A stretch of 64,000 bases of DNA from Gnetum montanum. Its lineage: Eukaryota; Streptophyta; Gnetopsida; Gnetales; Gnetaceae. Shown here in pieces: positions 1-11,420 of the stretch (position 1 is its first letter; the number at the start of each line of letters is the position of its first letter). The stretch spans positions 81,589-145,588 of the forward strand of contig MNCI01004056.1 in NCBI GenBank assembly GCA_015680685.1. The letters run 5' to 3'. Position numbers and translations under genes: made by a program. Under the pieces are notes generated by a model. It saw only the letters and a program-made list of their open reading frames with translations, ran no database searches and had not been told where the DNA came from.

Positions 1-422
1 AATTACCCTTGCTAATATATGATTGTGTTGTGTGTGCATATGGCAATCATACAACAACGGAATGGATCTGGAGCAACCACTTGGAATGGAGCCACGCTGA
101 AGTAGCAATGCAAGGAGCAAGATTGATAATGCGCTTACGGATGGACAACGGAAGGCGCAATCTAGGTGTTGGCAGCAGCAAGACTCTTTTCTCTTCTTCT
201 CTTCTATTCTCTCTCCTCTTTTCTCTCAGCTGCCAAATGTGGCCTGATGTCATTGTAATAAGGTGTTCACCCTTGTTGTCATGAACACCAGTCTTGTCAA
301 GTCTTGTAATAATGAACCGTTCACATGTCATTCCATTAGTTTCATTTCCTTCAATAATTCCATACCTACCTGATCTTATTGTAAGGAACTCAAGGACGAG
401 TTTTCATTCAGTCATGGGGGTA
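1..422 (+). mobile_element. 3' internal end of element A (Athila-like, left-truncated)
   Basis: Non-coding tail of an LTR retrotransposon whose body lies left of the window. It holds a pyrimidine-rich tract at about 183-228 and ends in a short purine run, GGGGG at 416-420, directly before the LTR start. That is where the polypurine tract that primes plus-strand DNA belongs. The last 80-110 bases align by eye with 3741-3851, the equivalent stretch of element B. The short open frames here look like chance frames and match no retroelement protein I recognise. Confidence 0.6.
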
Positions 423-444
423 TGATGAGACGCGAATTGCACAG

Positions 445-504
445 GCCGCGATATCACATACGCGATATTGCGTCTGCTGCGATATCGCGTACGCGATATC
501 GCGG
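445..504. promoter_or_regulatory. CG-rich palindromes in the U3 of LTR A
   Basis: Bases 479-502 are a perfect 24-bp palindrome: GCGATATCGCGT followed by its exact reverse complement. A diverged copy of the same module lies at about 447-472. Together they sit 17-70 bp upstream of the TATA box, where plant LTRs keep enhancer elements. They are unusually CG-rich for this window. A role as a protein-binding dyad is inference. Confidence 0.6.
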
Positions 505-518
505 TCCGCCGCCATATC

Positions 519-526
519 TATAAATA
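519..526 (+). promoter_or_regulatory. TATA box of LTR A
   Basis: TATAAATA lies 96 bp inside the LTR and downstream of the palindromes. Its placement fits the core promoter that starts the R region. Confidence 0.65.
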
Positions 527-780
527 AGAGGCAACACTCCCCTCATTAATAATAATAGGCATAAAGTAGCGAAGCTTTGGTGGATTGATCACCCCAGAGA
601 TAGAATATTTTCCATGTGCCCGTAGTAGGAGTCCCTCAAGTGAATGGTTCTTTATTCGAGCAGCTTTGTACTTGAACGCAAGTTGTGTACGACAATAAAG
701 ATGAGCTTTGTGGATAAACCTTGCAGTGCATGGATAAGTTTAATTAATGTTATTTACTGCTTTCTTAGTAACACGGCATG

Positions 781-944
781 AGTACGAATTGGTTACGAGC
801 ATTGACGAACGTGTACGGCTAGCCAAGGAATCGGCTACTCATCGCAATTCGATTCTCTCACCCTTTCCTCCTAGAACGTGGGACAAGTACGACTTGATTA
901 CGAGCATCTACGGATGTGTACGGCTAGTCAAGGAATCGGCTGCT
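781..944 (+). repeat. Internal direct repeat of LTR A
   Basis: Two similar units of about 59 bp at 781-839 and 886-944 (offset 105 bp) share ACGAGCAT and GTGTACGGCTAG. They lie downstream of the poly(A)-type signal, within the inferred R/U5 part of the LTR. Confidence 0.65.
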
Positions 945-1363
945 TGTCACACGTAGGTTAGTTAAGTGCCTCAGTACAATCGCTTCGAGCACGTGCATTA
1001 CGTGTGGTGATCCCAGTAATGATTAGCGTTTGGTAGCCAAAGTTGCACAGTTTAGGGTGTGTACGATAAGTGGGAACGGATGCTGACGCTAGGACTTAGT
1101 GTTGTAGTTAGAGTTAGTTTTAGTTTCTCTACCCTTTACCTTTTAGCATAGGAGATAAACTGTAAAATACCAAAAAAATCATATACCTCGGACTTACTTA
1201 ACCATACACCGTGACAACAACAAGTAAGTCTGGGAAGACAACAAACCATTAACCCCAAGTGTTCCTTATGGCATTAAGGCATTTAGTCTGCGGAGTTCGA
1301 CCGGATCACGTGTGCTACGCTCGTTTCGTATGGTTGAGTGTAGGGGTACCTCGCCACTCATCA

Positions 1364-3740
1364 ATATGTGTCTCCAAATGATCAAAACTTAATTATCATA
1401 ATTGTTATATTGGTTGACCAGTAAAAATATAAAACACTAAAGATAATAAATAGGAAACCTATAGTGTATGATCAAGTGAATGTATAGTCCATTTTCCAAA
1501 TGCTCATCCATGAGTTTGGTCATGGGAGAGATACCCCATCATGAATAAGAAAGTGAGAAGTGATTTTCACTTTTATGTTTTATAATTTTTTGATTATTTT
1601 TTTTAATTCTTGACACATTTTTTAATTTTTACCGGTTTCTTATTTCCTCATAATTTTCAAATTGTTAATACATTTTTCATTTTCTACTATTTTTTTCTTT
1701 ATAACTTTATATTTTCTTGATTCATTTACTTTATGCTTTATGATATGTTCTATGTTTTTGTTAGCAGTAGTATTAGTCATGATGGAGGAGTTAACACAAC
1801 ATATTGGAATTTTATCCTATGATAGAAGGAATGATTCCACATGGTAGTGAGACCACATCATCCATTCTTCAATTTCTATAATTAAGAGATCCTTTTCATG
1901 GGAGTAATGTGATTCCTATCAAATCAAAAAGTTAAAATTAACTCATGATAACCATACCTTGAAGATAAGAGGAGGCATCAAGAGGGTTGGCTAAGGGTGT
2001 GATGTCAAGGGGAGTTGTTGATTCCTTAGACTTCTAATATGGGTTCTATTAACTCACGTTGATATACTACCACTCATGTTTTTTTATGTTTTTAAAAATA
2101 TCTTTTGAAAAATAATTGTAACCTTGTTATGACACTAGGAAAACATGCTACACATGCATAAATGTAGTTCTCTAACAAGAATAATAATACAATAATTAAT
2201 TAATTCATACTTGAAATTATTTGGAGTACCACTAGAAAGACATGTGGCTCATGCTTGAAGATAGGCTATTCACAATAATTTTATGGTTTCTTGGTTTAAT
2301 TTCATCATGTGATTCATGCCTAAAGATGCACCTTTGATGGGATTAGTAGTGGGCATGAGATTGAAAAGATACGTGATCCATGCCTAAAGATGCTCCTCTA
2401 ACCAATGGCAAAGGTTCATATCTTAAATATTTAAGATTAATTAATTATTCCCAAAAATTATAATGCATGTTTCCCAAACTTTTTTTATTAAGTAGTAATG
2501 TTTTTATGTGGTGGCTGATTGGTCTTATGATAGACCTAGGATGATGTAATGCAATATAATTGGTAGTGGTTGGACTTAGTTTAAAACCTTGACAAATAGG
2601 TATAATGGTCATTTTAATCATGCATCACAAATAGGAACTACTATGATCGTGGTAAGGTACCTCATGTTTTGATTCTGTAATCATTGCTCAATTCATTTCA
2701 CCTTAATAACATGGTGTAATTATGAATTTTATGGTTTTGTGTGGCATAGAATAGAATTCCAACTAAGGTGGTTATTTTTTCTTTGGAAAAAGAAGACATG
2801 ATCCAAATTTAACTTCTAAGATGCTCACAAACACATATAGAAGTGGTTATGTAAGGGCATTATGGATCAGAGCCTACTTTTGAAAGGAATCACTTGCATG
2901 ACTTTTCTTGATCATCGCCTTAAACTTACCTCATACCTTTAAGGAGATCATGAGAAAATTTTGTATATCCATGCATGATTTTGGAACTAATTTTCATCAA
3001 ATTTGATTAGTTTTTAATGCTTTTATATTAAAATATTTTCAAATTTTCTATTTGTTGACCACCTCAAAACCTAATTGTTTAATTTTTATGTTTTTTAATA
3101 TTTTTGTGCATTTGCATTATCTTGCAAATCATATCTCTTATTTCATTGGTTTAAAAAAAAATTGACTTGTCCATCATGGAGGGTAAGGACATGATTTATG
3201 AAACTTTTTAACACCCCATTTTCAAACATTAAGATAACTAATAGTAAAGATAATGAGAATGACTTGAAAACTTGATCATTCTAATAACCCTTAAACATTA
3301 GGAATATTATTTTATAATTAGTTTGAGCCCAAACCAAAATTTTTTTAAATTTAGAGCTAAATAAGGATTTAAATACTAAGAAAAAACTATAAAAAATAAG
3401 GTGTATTTTTTGGTGATTGTAGTTGATACCTAAATAAGTCCCTAAGATTGGTGATCTTTTGCAAGGTAGGGAGAAGAGGCTAAGAGGAGAACATAATCGT
3501 GGGCAAGTAAGGAATAAAAGGATTAGACCTTGAACATTACATGTTCCATACCTACAAACCCATGGGTTTATGAGTAGAAATTTTTCTCCATACTTTAAAG
3601 CTTCTACATAAAAGGGATAAAGACTAGTTTTTGAGATATTTTTAAAATTTTTTATAATTTCACAAGATTTTTGATGTATGTGTAGTCTTGTTATCATTAT
3701 TGTAATATACCTACTTAAATAAATTTTCTAATGGAACACT
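1364..3740. other. AT-rich stretch between elements A and B, no gene recognised
   Basis: AT-rich DNA between the LTR of A and the recognisable 3' end of B. The part next to 3740 is probably the decayed internal region of B. I found no conserved protein motif, RNA gene or LTR end. Open frames of 61 and 138 codons occur, but their residue make-up is that of random AT-rich translation. Confidence 0.4.
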
Positions 3741-4744
3741 CAAGTTTTGTAATTTCAGTCAATGTAGTCCTGGTCATCCCACAATTTTTGTAATGGAAGT
3801 TGATCCATTTTGTAGAACTTGAGAATGAATTTTTGGTGGATTGTGGGAGTATGATGAAGCATCATATGTCATATATTGAAAATATTAAGGCTAATATAGT
3901 CCTGGTCTTAGAATTAATGAAAATTACATGAGTTAGCTATGATATAGCATTTCTTGTATTACATCTAATATACCTCATATGCTATATGATAGGCTAAGAT
4001 GCTATATCACAAATATGATGTTGAAACTATAATAAATTCCTATAAATATAGTTCACCTATTGTATTTATGGCATAATTGGGTTGGTAGGTAGCTAGACTT
4101 TATAATAGTTAGCAAGTAATTGCAACATGAATTTGAGTTAGTTATATGACATTTTATTCAAGTGGATTGTACCTAAACATAATTTATAAATAACAATGAG
4201 ATCAAGATTAATTTTAATTCATTGCAACACCTTGACTTAGAATAGAATTTAATTTCAATTCAATTTATTTTCCACACAGTTAGCTTAACATTTACCTTTT
4301 TCTCATACATAGAATTTCATAGAATAAGAATGACTAGTTTTGAGTATATTCACTTGGTAATCCTAGCAGCACTATTGCTTGGTCTACCTAATAGCATAAT
4401 GCTTTGTAATTCTAGTAGTAAACATGTATGACAAGTTGGAAATAGACACTCACCTTCATAGGTTAGTCTAGAATTTAGTTATCACACATTATATTAGTTA
4501 GATTAAATTTCTATATTTTAATATTATTTAACCAATGAATAAACAACATCAATAATCATGTACTTCAACTATACTTAACCATTCACATTAATGAACATTA
4601 TGAGTATATTTGAGAAGCCAATGATCCATGATCTCATGTCTAACTATCTAGAAACCACACTAGTCTCATATGATATTATAATAAATGTAGTACAACACTT
4701 ATATATCATATGATTGGATATTAAGGACTATTTACCACTCATCA
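3741..4744 (+). mobile_element. 3' end and LTR of element B (Athila-like)
   Basis: Bases 3741-3851 resemble the tail of element A (about 320-422), including a purine-rich GTGGGAG just before the LTR. The LTR runs 3852-4744 (893 bp), begins TGATGA and ends CTCATCA, with the context CCACTCATCA identical to LTR A. A TATAAATA box sits near 4042. The interior is far more AT-rich than LTR A, so it is an older or divergent copy. Confidence 0.7.
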
Positions 4745-6600
4745 AATTGTGAGTTGCAATGGATCTTTGCACTTTGAGTAAGCTTGGATTATAGAATTCA
4801 AGGGAGCTTCTCATCAATTTTCACGAATAAATGATTAATTGATTAATTCATTGATGGATTGGCTCACTTGATGAATCAAATTAGGTGTTATGGATAAGGA
4901 ATTTTTAATCAAGTAATTTGAAAATTAAGTATGATACAATTGGGGTTTGCATTAGGATTGTATTCATAAATAATATTCCTAGATCTTCTCACAATAAGTA
5001 GGGGCCTACTGTTCATTTTATGTTAGGCAAAAACATAATAATTAAATGTAAATCTGATGTCCTTTGATTTTCACATAAAAGAGATTCCTTTACTAACACA
5101 TATTATTCTTCATAGAATTTAATATCTTTCCATAATTTGAAGCTTAATCAACATTTAAAGTGCTTAGATCTTATGAGAAGAAGGGTCTCAATAATGTGTA
5201 AGACTTATACCTCCAAGAACTTCATCAATTCGTAAGAAATTCATAATCAAAACAAAGGCAATATTATATATGATTTTTAAGGCATGTTTTGAATTCTTCT
5301 AAAATATCACCAATTAAGTATCATTTTGAATGAATTCTAGTGAAATCCTAATTCCTCTTTGTTACTAATCAATACTCTTTGATTTATGGAAGTTTCAAAA
5401 GTTATAAGGATATTGGTGGAAGTTTCTCTTTTTTCTTTCTAAATCATGCCTTTATGATGATGTCAACTCATTGCTAGAGACCTTATGAGGTCAAAACTTG
5501 ATTCCAAAAGCTAGTTTTTTATAGGTAAAAAATAAAGTCTTCACTCTAGGCATGATGTGCTAGTGGTGATGCTAAAGTTGACATTGACATCAACATTAGC
5601 ATCAAGAAGAGTTAGAAAAATTATGCCTTCTTGGAGTCATAGGGTGAACTTGTCAAAATGTTAAAAATTGATATCTGTCATCATAAGACTATTGTAGATG
5701 AGTCATTTGGATCTCTACAGAGTTGGAATTGAGGCTTCAATAACATACATGATTTCTCTAGAATTAGCATTGCCCTATGGAGGATTCTAACTTACTATCA
5801 ATTTATTCTACTAATGCTAAAATTTTAACTTCTTCTATCGATGTAGAAATGTCTATTAATTCTTACAATGTAGGTTCATATGCTAGTAAGAAAAAAATTG
5901 TAATACCTTTGAGTAATGTTGATGTAACTAAGAAATTTGATTTTGTTCTTCCTGATGATGTATAGGAGTCAATGGTTGCTAATCTTATATCATGATATTT
6001 TTTCATTCAAATTTTTGGTTACTTTCCTTATAATCAATGTTTTGCTTCATAATTAAATAATGTGGTGAAGAACTTCTGATAACCACCTAGGTAGTAATGC
6101 ATCTTCTCACAATAAGAACCTTCAAACTTCAAGTGAATTCCTAGATGGTAGTCATGATCAGACGGAGTGATGATAAATATGAACCTAACGATTATGACAA
6201 CTATCACACATGTACATCAAACCATCCTAATAGTTTTTATGCATTGGTGGTTTTCAATGATGGTTTTTGGGGTGTCCCTAGGAGGTTTACATTTTTTTTG
6301 TTGCAATGCCTATGCTGCTTTCATGGAAGGTTTTCTTTTGTTAGTGATTTTCAAATCCTTCATAGTTACATGTCTAATAGTCTTTAGAGTTTAATGTCTC
6401 TCCTTGAGCCCTAGTCCTTTTTTGTAATGTAATCTTCAAAGAGCTACACATGTTTTTATATATAATTTTATACTTTTTTCTTTTATTATTAATATATCTC
6501 TATAATTTTCTTCACTTGAAAAAATTATGTGATGTAAAAAATTAATATTCAAGTTATTAATCACAAGTACTATTCTTGATTTTTTCTAGTTATTAAGCTA
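4745..6600. other. Unassigned AT-rich region
   Basis: No LTR boundary or conserved protein motif recognised. The best open frame is 62 codons at 5777-5965 (+); two overlapping frames of 75-80 codons lie at 6145-6394. None resembles gag, pol or a host protein I know. It could be decayed 3' sequence of element C, whose missing left LTR should lie somewhere in this direction. Confidence 0.3.
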
Positions 6601-6699
6601 GGTAATGCCTCATTAGTGTATCATACCCTAGATATACGATCATTTATACAAAAACATGTAGCTTTGGTTATTCATAAGTGGAATCTAGACTTTAATATC

Positions 6700-7558
6700 C
6701 AATTTAAAGAATATTCTAAAGTTCTATACTTTGATAAGCTATTTAATCTTCCTTCCACGTTCATTTTCCTTGAAGCATTTCTTGATTTCTAAGTAGATTA
6801 GTTGTGGAAGGTTGACAAGAAATTTTCCACTTAGAGTAGTGCATGCTTGGGTGGAGAGGGTGGTCACCTTGCTTGACCTCACCATTGAATTGAGGTGATA
6901 AACTACAATCTTGAAGTAAATTCACTTCACCGGTGTGAGCGCACCATACTTGTTATGGTTAACCTCATAGCATCACTAGGTCCACTTCCTATTGGCCTTA
7001 GGATTACCTTTTATGGAAAATTCTACAAGCTATGTTATGGTATTAGGCAACCCAAGTGCCTGTGTGATAGCTTCTACTAAGCAGGACACTTGAATGTCCT
7101 TAATTTTGACAATAGACCTCGGCCTTTGGCTACTCTAGAAGAGATATGTCTCTTCCATGTACCATTCCCCACTAGATGTGATTACAGGCCACATGGGAGA
7201 GGCTTGTAGTTATGTCTTGACATCTTCTAGAGCTTTCTCCAAAAATGACCCAAAGTTGATCTCTTGAAGAATGGATCATTGAATTTCTCAAGACTTGATG
7301 ATATCAAGGCAAGCTTGAGTCAAAGTGAGCTCAAGACTTGGTGCGGGTCTATGCACTTCTCCTCTTTGGGATTATTCTATTGGCACTTCTTCTTATGAGA
7401 TCTGTCAGACAGATTTCACTTTGGGCTCCTCACAAAGAGGTTTTGTTGCATGGGTTGCTTTTGGTAATTCTTGTTGGCCCCTTCTAGCTCTGGGCTACTT
7501 CTCCCATGGTTGTGAGGGTTCTCCTTCCTATGGGAATTTATGTTTTGGTGCCATCTGT
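6700..7558 (-). pseudogene. Degraded ORF downstream of element C pol, function unknown
   Basis: Read on the minus strand, an ATG at about 7558 opens with MAPKHKFP and then runs through several stops and probable frameshifts toward 6700. It lies on the same strand as C and downstream of its integrase, where Athila-type elements carry an extra, sometimes env-like, ORF. It also sits downstream of a TATA box and a splice-donor-like GAGGTAAGAT near 7850. I do not recognise the protein. The first residues resemble the head of the D2 antisense gene (MAPKYRGGK), which may be coincidence. The coding reading is tentative. Confidence 0.3.
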
Positions 7559-7839
7559 AATCACAATGAGACCATGGATTAACAATCATTGTGTAACCTT
7601 AAAGTAATTGGGATACCTTTATCTCTAAAGGATAGTTGCACTTTGGCTAAGTTATGATTATGGCTGATTTGATTACTCCAATTATTATTTATTTATGTAT
7701 TATCATTAATAAACCATCTTGGAGGTTGTTGGAATGGTTAATCTTTGAAAAATTTGATGTTTCTATGTTATTAAGGTTATTAAACCTTTGGGGAGTTAGA
7801 AACATTTTCAAAAATTTTCATCAAAAACGTTGGTCCCTA

Positions 7840-8110
7840 GGATAAAGATCTTACCTCCAGTAAGTGTAGGGTTGAAAAATGGAGTGATTTGGATAAATGG
7901 TTGGGAAGTTATGAGCTCTGGAAGGTCTTGGGCTGTGAAAAATTGCAAAAACTCCCTGTGTGTTATGAGAAAATGAAAAAAATTCCTAGGTGTTAGGTAG
8001 TATATATAGCATATACACACTACGTTGATGAGGCCTTGTCGATGGGGCCTCATCAATGTAGTTGGCTGCGTCAACAAGGCCTCGTTGATGTAGCTATTGA
8101 CCACCATTGA
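7840..8110 (-). promoter_or_regulatory. Internal promoter-like region of element C
   Basis: On the minus strand this stretch has, in order: a strong dyad (arms 8020-8035 and 8046-8061, 15 of 16 pairs, 10-base loop), a TATATATA box at about 8001-8008, a leader, and GAGGTAAGAT near 7850, which matches a plant 5' splice site. The dyad shares GATGAGGCC and AACAAGGCC vocabulary with the U3 of the C LTR (16780-16870). An internal promoter for a downstream ORF is an inference from this layout. A decayed 3' LTR of another family is the alternative. Confidence 0.4.
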
Positions 8111-8904
8111 CTTTGGTCAAACTTTCAAAATACAAGGAATTTTTGGATGTAATTAGGATCAAATGAAAGCTTAAAGGATCAAGAATAGTATGAACATATG
8201 AAAAGAGGGTGTTGAAGCTCATAAATTTGGAAAAATGGAGAAAAAATAATTTAGTAGATGAATAAAATGAAAGATGAAGGAGCACCGAGTGGAATGCTCA
8301 ATGGAATATGCAAAAGATATGATTATAGTGATGTCAAAGGCAAGGAACCTTAACTAACTAGAGCAATAGCTATGCAAGTGGGTCCTCCCCATAGTAGGCT
8401 CATGCCCTTTTTACCCTTGCATAACCTTAACGGAAGAGTTCATGGGCCCCATAGTCAATTAATGATCATGAAAAGTTAAGGACCAACCAGAAAGAATCTA
8501 CTCAATAATCCCAACACATCAGACCAATACATAGAGAATAACATAGAACTTGGGAGTGAGGTGAGTTATGGTAGCATGGATGGATGATAGAGAAGGTGGA
8601 ATGGAGTTCCAAATTGAGGTCATAAGAAGTCTCTTGTGAAATTTGTGGTTAAAATGACCTAAGAAGTTCTATCCTTAGTCCAGACCAAAGCCAACCACTT
8701 TTAGTGACTTTGCATCATCACTTCAAGACTGATCCACCCACTTGAGACACAAGAGTGCTTCCACAAAACAACCACCATTCCACAAAGAGATAAAAAGAGA
8801 AGTAGGAAGTGGGAGATAAGGCCTTAGTTAGAGGGGACCTTCAGGCATAGATGCATGCTATTCGAGTTCCATAACCAGTGCTTGTAGCTCATTTATTTGT
8901 CCAA

Positions 8905-9031
8905 GGGATGTGCTTTGAATTTCCATTCCTTTTTTTGAAATGGGAACCACACCATGCAAGGACTTATTCATGTTGAAGGGGTGTGCTTTGAATTCCCATC
9001 ATTTTTTAGATGGTAACAACACCATGCAACA
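8905..9031. repeat. Imperfect tandem duplication
   Basis: Two units of about 55 bp, 8905-8961 and 8978-9031, share TGTGCTTTGAAT and ACACCATGCAA. This is a local duplication in otherwise unassigned sequence. Confidence 0.6.
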
Positions 9032-9739
9032 ACGTTATTTGACTTCCTATTAGTGGGTGGTATGGAATGGTAAGAAGTCTGTGAAACACACTTAAGCACT
9101 CAAGCAAGTAGAAGAGTACAAAGAGTATTTAGTCCCCTTGAAGTTACACCCTTTAGAAACCTTTGAATCCTTCCTAATTTTAGAACTACCAAGGTCATCA
9201 ATTGATTAAAAGTTTCTTTAATGGAAGGAACCTCAAATTCTGAAAACAAGGAAAATCATAGAGTTCATTGGATGGGCAGATGATGTGGACTTGCTACCTG
9301 TTCCATGAAAAATAAGCCATGTCAAATTCATCAGACATTAGAATTCAAAAATAGAAACCAAACATCGCCAATCATACATTAATAACAAACTATCATTAGT
9401 AAACAACAATAGTGACACTATGTCCTATGATAATAAAGCAATTTTTATTAGTGAAAATGAGAAAATATCACACCTGAATAAAACAAAACAAAGCAAAATA
9501 TATAAGAAAGTGTAAAATAATCAAGAAAGTTAAAAGGTACTTAAGATGGTGTAAAATTAGAAGAATTTGAAAAATCAAGAATTTGTAAAATAAAAAATTT
9601 GTAATAATTAAAAACATGAAAAAAAGTAGAAAAAATGAGAAGCCATATTGATTGTTAGCATAGATGGCCATCTCCCCCATGACTGAGTTGGAAGGAAGAG
9701 ATCCAAAAAATAGAACATTGTTGTCCATCTATTGAGGTA

Positions 9740-10990
9740 GTAGTTGCATTGGCCTGTCTTGGTTCTAGGAAAGGCTTTACTTTTTGGATTTTGACCAACT
9801 ACTTTTTGTTTGGGTATTCAAGCTTGTAGATCAACATGGCCCTAGAAGAAAAGGTTTGATGAATTATATAAGGTCCCTCCCACAATGTTTGAAATTTTAT
9901 ATTTTGAGGTACATGTGTGGGGTTCTAGTAGAGAACCTTATCTCTTGGTTGAAGTTTTACTTTCTTGATTCTAAGGTCATGACGTTGCTTGCTGAATGCC
10001 TTGTTCACCTCATTCAAGGATAGGGCAACTAATTGATTTTTGTTTAACTTGTTCAAGTTGATTAATCTTTCTTTCTATGCTACATTGAGGTCAAGATTTA
10101 GTTCACAGGCTGTTGAGAGTGTACGAAGCTTAGATTGAATTGGGAGTGTTGGAAGTTTTTTGTACACTAACTCATAGGAGGAATAGCCAATAGGAAGTTT
10201 CCATATTGAATGATAAACCTAGAGAGCATCATTAAGCTTTGTACTTAAATCCTTCCTATATTTTCTAATGGTCCATGTTAGTATTTTTGTGATCTCCTAG
10301 TTGGTTACCTTTGCTTGACTATTGGCTTGGGGGTGGTAAGGTGTTAATTTATGTTCTACCTCCAAGTGTTGCATTAATTTTATAAAAGTGGCACCTGTGA
10401 AATGAGTTCGATTGTTAGAAATTAGTGAATGTGGCACCCCAAACCTATTTACAATATTTTGTTATATGAATCTAGTAGTAGTAGACAATGTACAATCAAT
10501 AACGACTAATGCTTTGCCCATTTTGTGTAGTAGTCAACTACTATGATAATATATGCCTTTTCATTAGACATGGATGTGATGGGACCCATGAAGTCAGTGC
10601 TGCATATGTTAAAAGGCTCTAGTGGTTGAATCCACTATTGAAGACCTTCTATGTGAGTGGTCATCCCCTCGTCTCATTGATAATGTTCACAAGACTTAAT
10701 GAATTGGTGGACATCCCTAAAGATTGTAGGCCAATAGTATCTTGCCATCAGGATTTTTACGGTTGTGCATCTCCTTGCATAGTGGCCTCCACAAGGCCCT
10801 TCATAAGCATCCTAGAGAATGTGCTATTGATCTTCATTAGGGACATACCAATAAATCATGCCATCAGCATACACCTTGTAAAGGTGTCTATTGATTTCCA
10901 TGAAGTATTTGGCCTGATGAAGAAATTGTTGCTTCTCTCTAAAATCCAAGTCCTATGGCATCTATTGAGTGAGAAGATATGTGAGTATGC
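9740..10990 (-). pseudogene. Integrase remnant of element C (Athila-like)
   Basis: The minus strand encodes a recognisable Ty3/gypsy integrase with stops and frameshifts. The N-terminal zinc-binding part survives as EGPCGGHYARR, RYYWPTIF and KSCEHYQ, with the last cysteine replaced by tyrosine. In the catalytic core the first aspartate remains (STDFMGPI), the second position reads SNNRTHF with asparagine, and the glutamate position reads AKVTN with lysine. The line PYHPQANSQAK and the C-terminal RDKVLY segment follow. The enzyme would insert cDNA into the genome, but two of its three catalytic acids are gone and it is dead. It directly follows RNase H in the normal gypsy order. Confidence 0.85.
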
Positions 10991-11089
10991 CATTATACCA
11001 TATTGTTTTTGCAAGTATTTGTTCACTTATTGCTCCTATAAAGAGGAGTTCATCTGAAAATTGATTAGAGAGTAGGCTCTCCTTCTCTT

Positions 11090-11420
11090 TATTATCCTAT
11101 CTTAAGTGATAGAGGTGGTCAGTGACCACATTCTTGGTCCCTTTTCGATCTACCATCATGAGATCAAATTCCTGCAAGATCATGAGCCACCATATGACAT
11201 GAGGCCCCACTGTTGGCTTGTTCATGAGGAAGTGGATTGCATTGTGGTCTATATGCATAAATACTTTGTAACCAAGCACATAGTACCTAAAAGTTTCTAG
11301 AGCATACACCATTGCCATTAATTCTTTCTCTATTTTGGTGTAATTTAACTTTGCTCCCACAATGCTTCGGCTCACGCAATGGATATAGTATGAATGTTTC
11401 TTATCATCCATCTACATGAG
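11090..11420 (-). pseudogene. RNase H domain of element C
   Basis: An open frame of 104 codons (11097-11411) covers most of the gypsy-type RNase H: YTKIEKELMAMVYALETFR, then FMHIDHNAIHFLM, then QEFDLMMVDRKGTKNV and VTDHLYHLR. This domain removes the RNA strand during cDNA synthesis. The conserved glutamate of EKEL, the aspartate of HIDH and the aspartate of the VTDH motif are present. It lies between RT and integrase on the same strand. It is the best preserved coding block of element C. Confidence 0.88.

Larger units (their letters stand above)
423..1363 (+). repeat. LTR of element A (3' LTR)
   Basis: A 941-bp LTR with 7-bp inverted ends, TGATGAG at 423-429 and CTCATCA at 1357-1363. It follows a polypurine tract and no primer site follows it, so it is a 3' LTR in plus orientation. 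It carries a TATA box (TATAAATA, 519-526), a poly(A)-type signal (AATAAA, 694-699), CG-rich palindromes upstream of the TATA box, and an internal direct repeat. Its last 25 bases closely match the LTR end of element C on the other strand (15949-15973), which makes them one family. Confidence 0.85.

Noticed and set aside
3281-3697. 138-codon open frame on the minus strand
   Set aside because: Residue make-up is that of translated AT-rich DNA (Phe, Ile, Lys, Leu, Ser), with no motif and no counterpart in other copies.
4736-4750. CTCATCA at 4738-4744 as the left end of element C's missing 3' LTR on the minus strand
   Set aside because: The TATA box and purine tract around 3741-4744 are oriented on the plus strand, and the sequence before 4744 parallels the end of LTR A; it belongs to element B.
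9468-9728. Hydrophobic 86-codon frame after element C integrase, possible membrane or env-like protein
   Set aside because: Phe/Leu/Ile-rich translation is expected from the A-rich plus strand here; there is no signal peptide pattern, glycosylation pattern or conserved motif to support an envelope protein.
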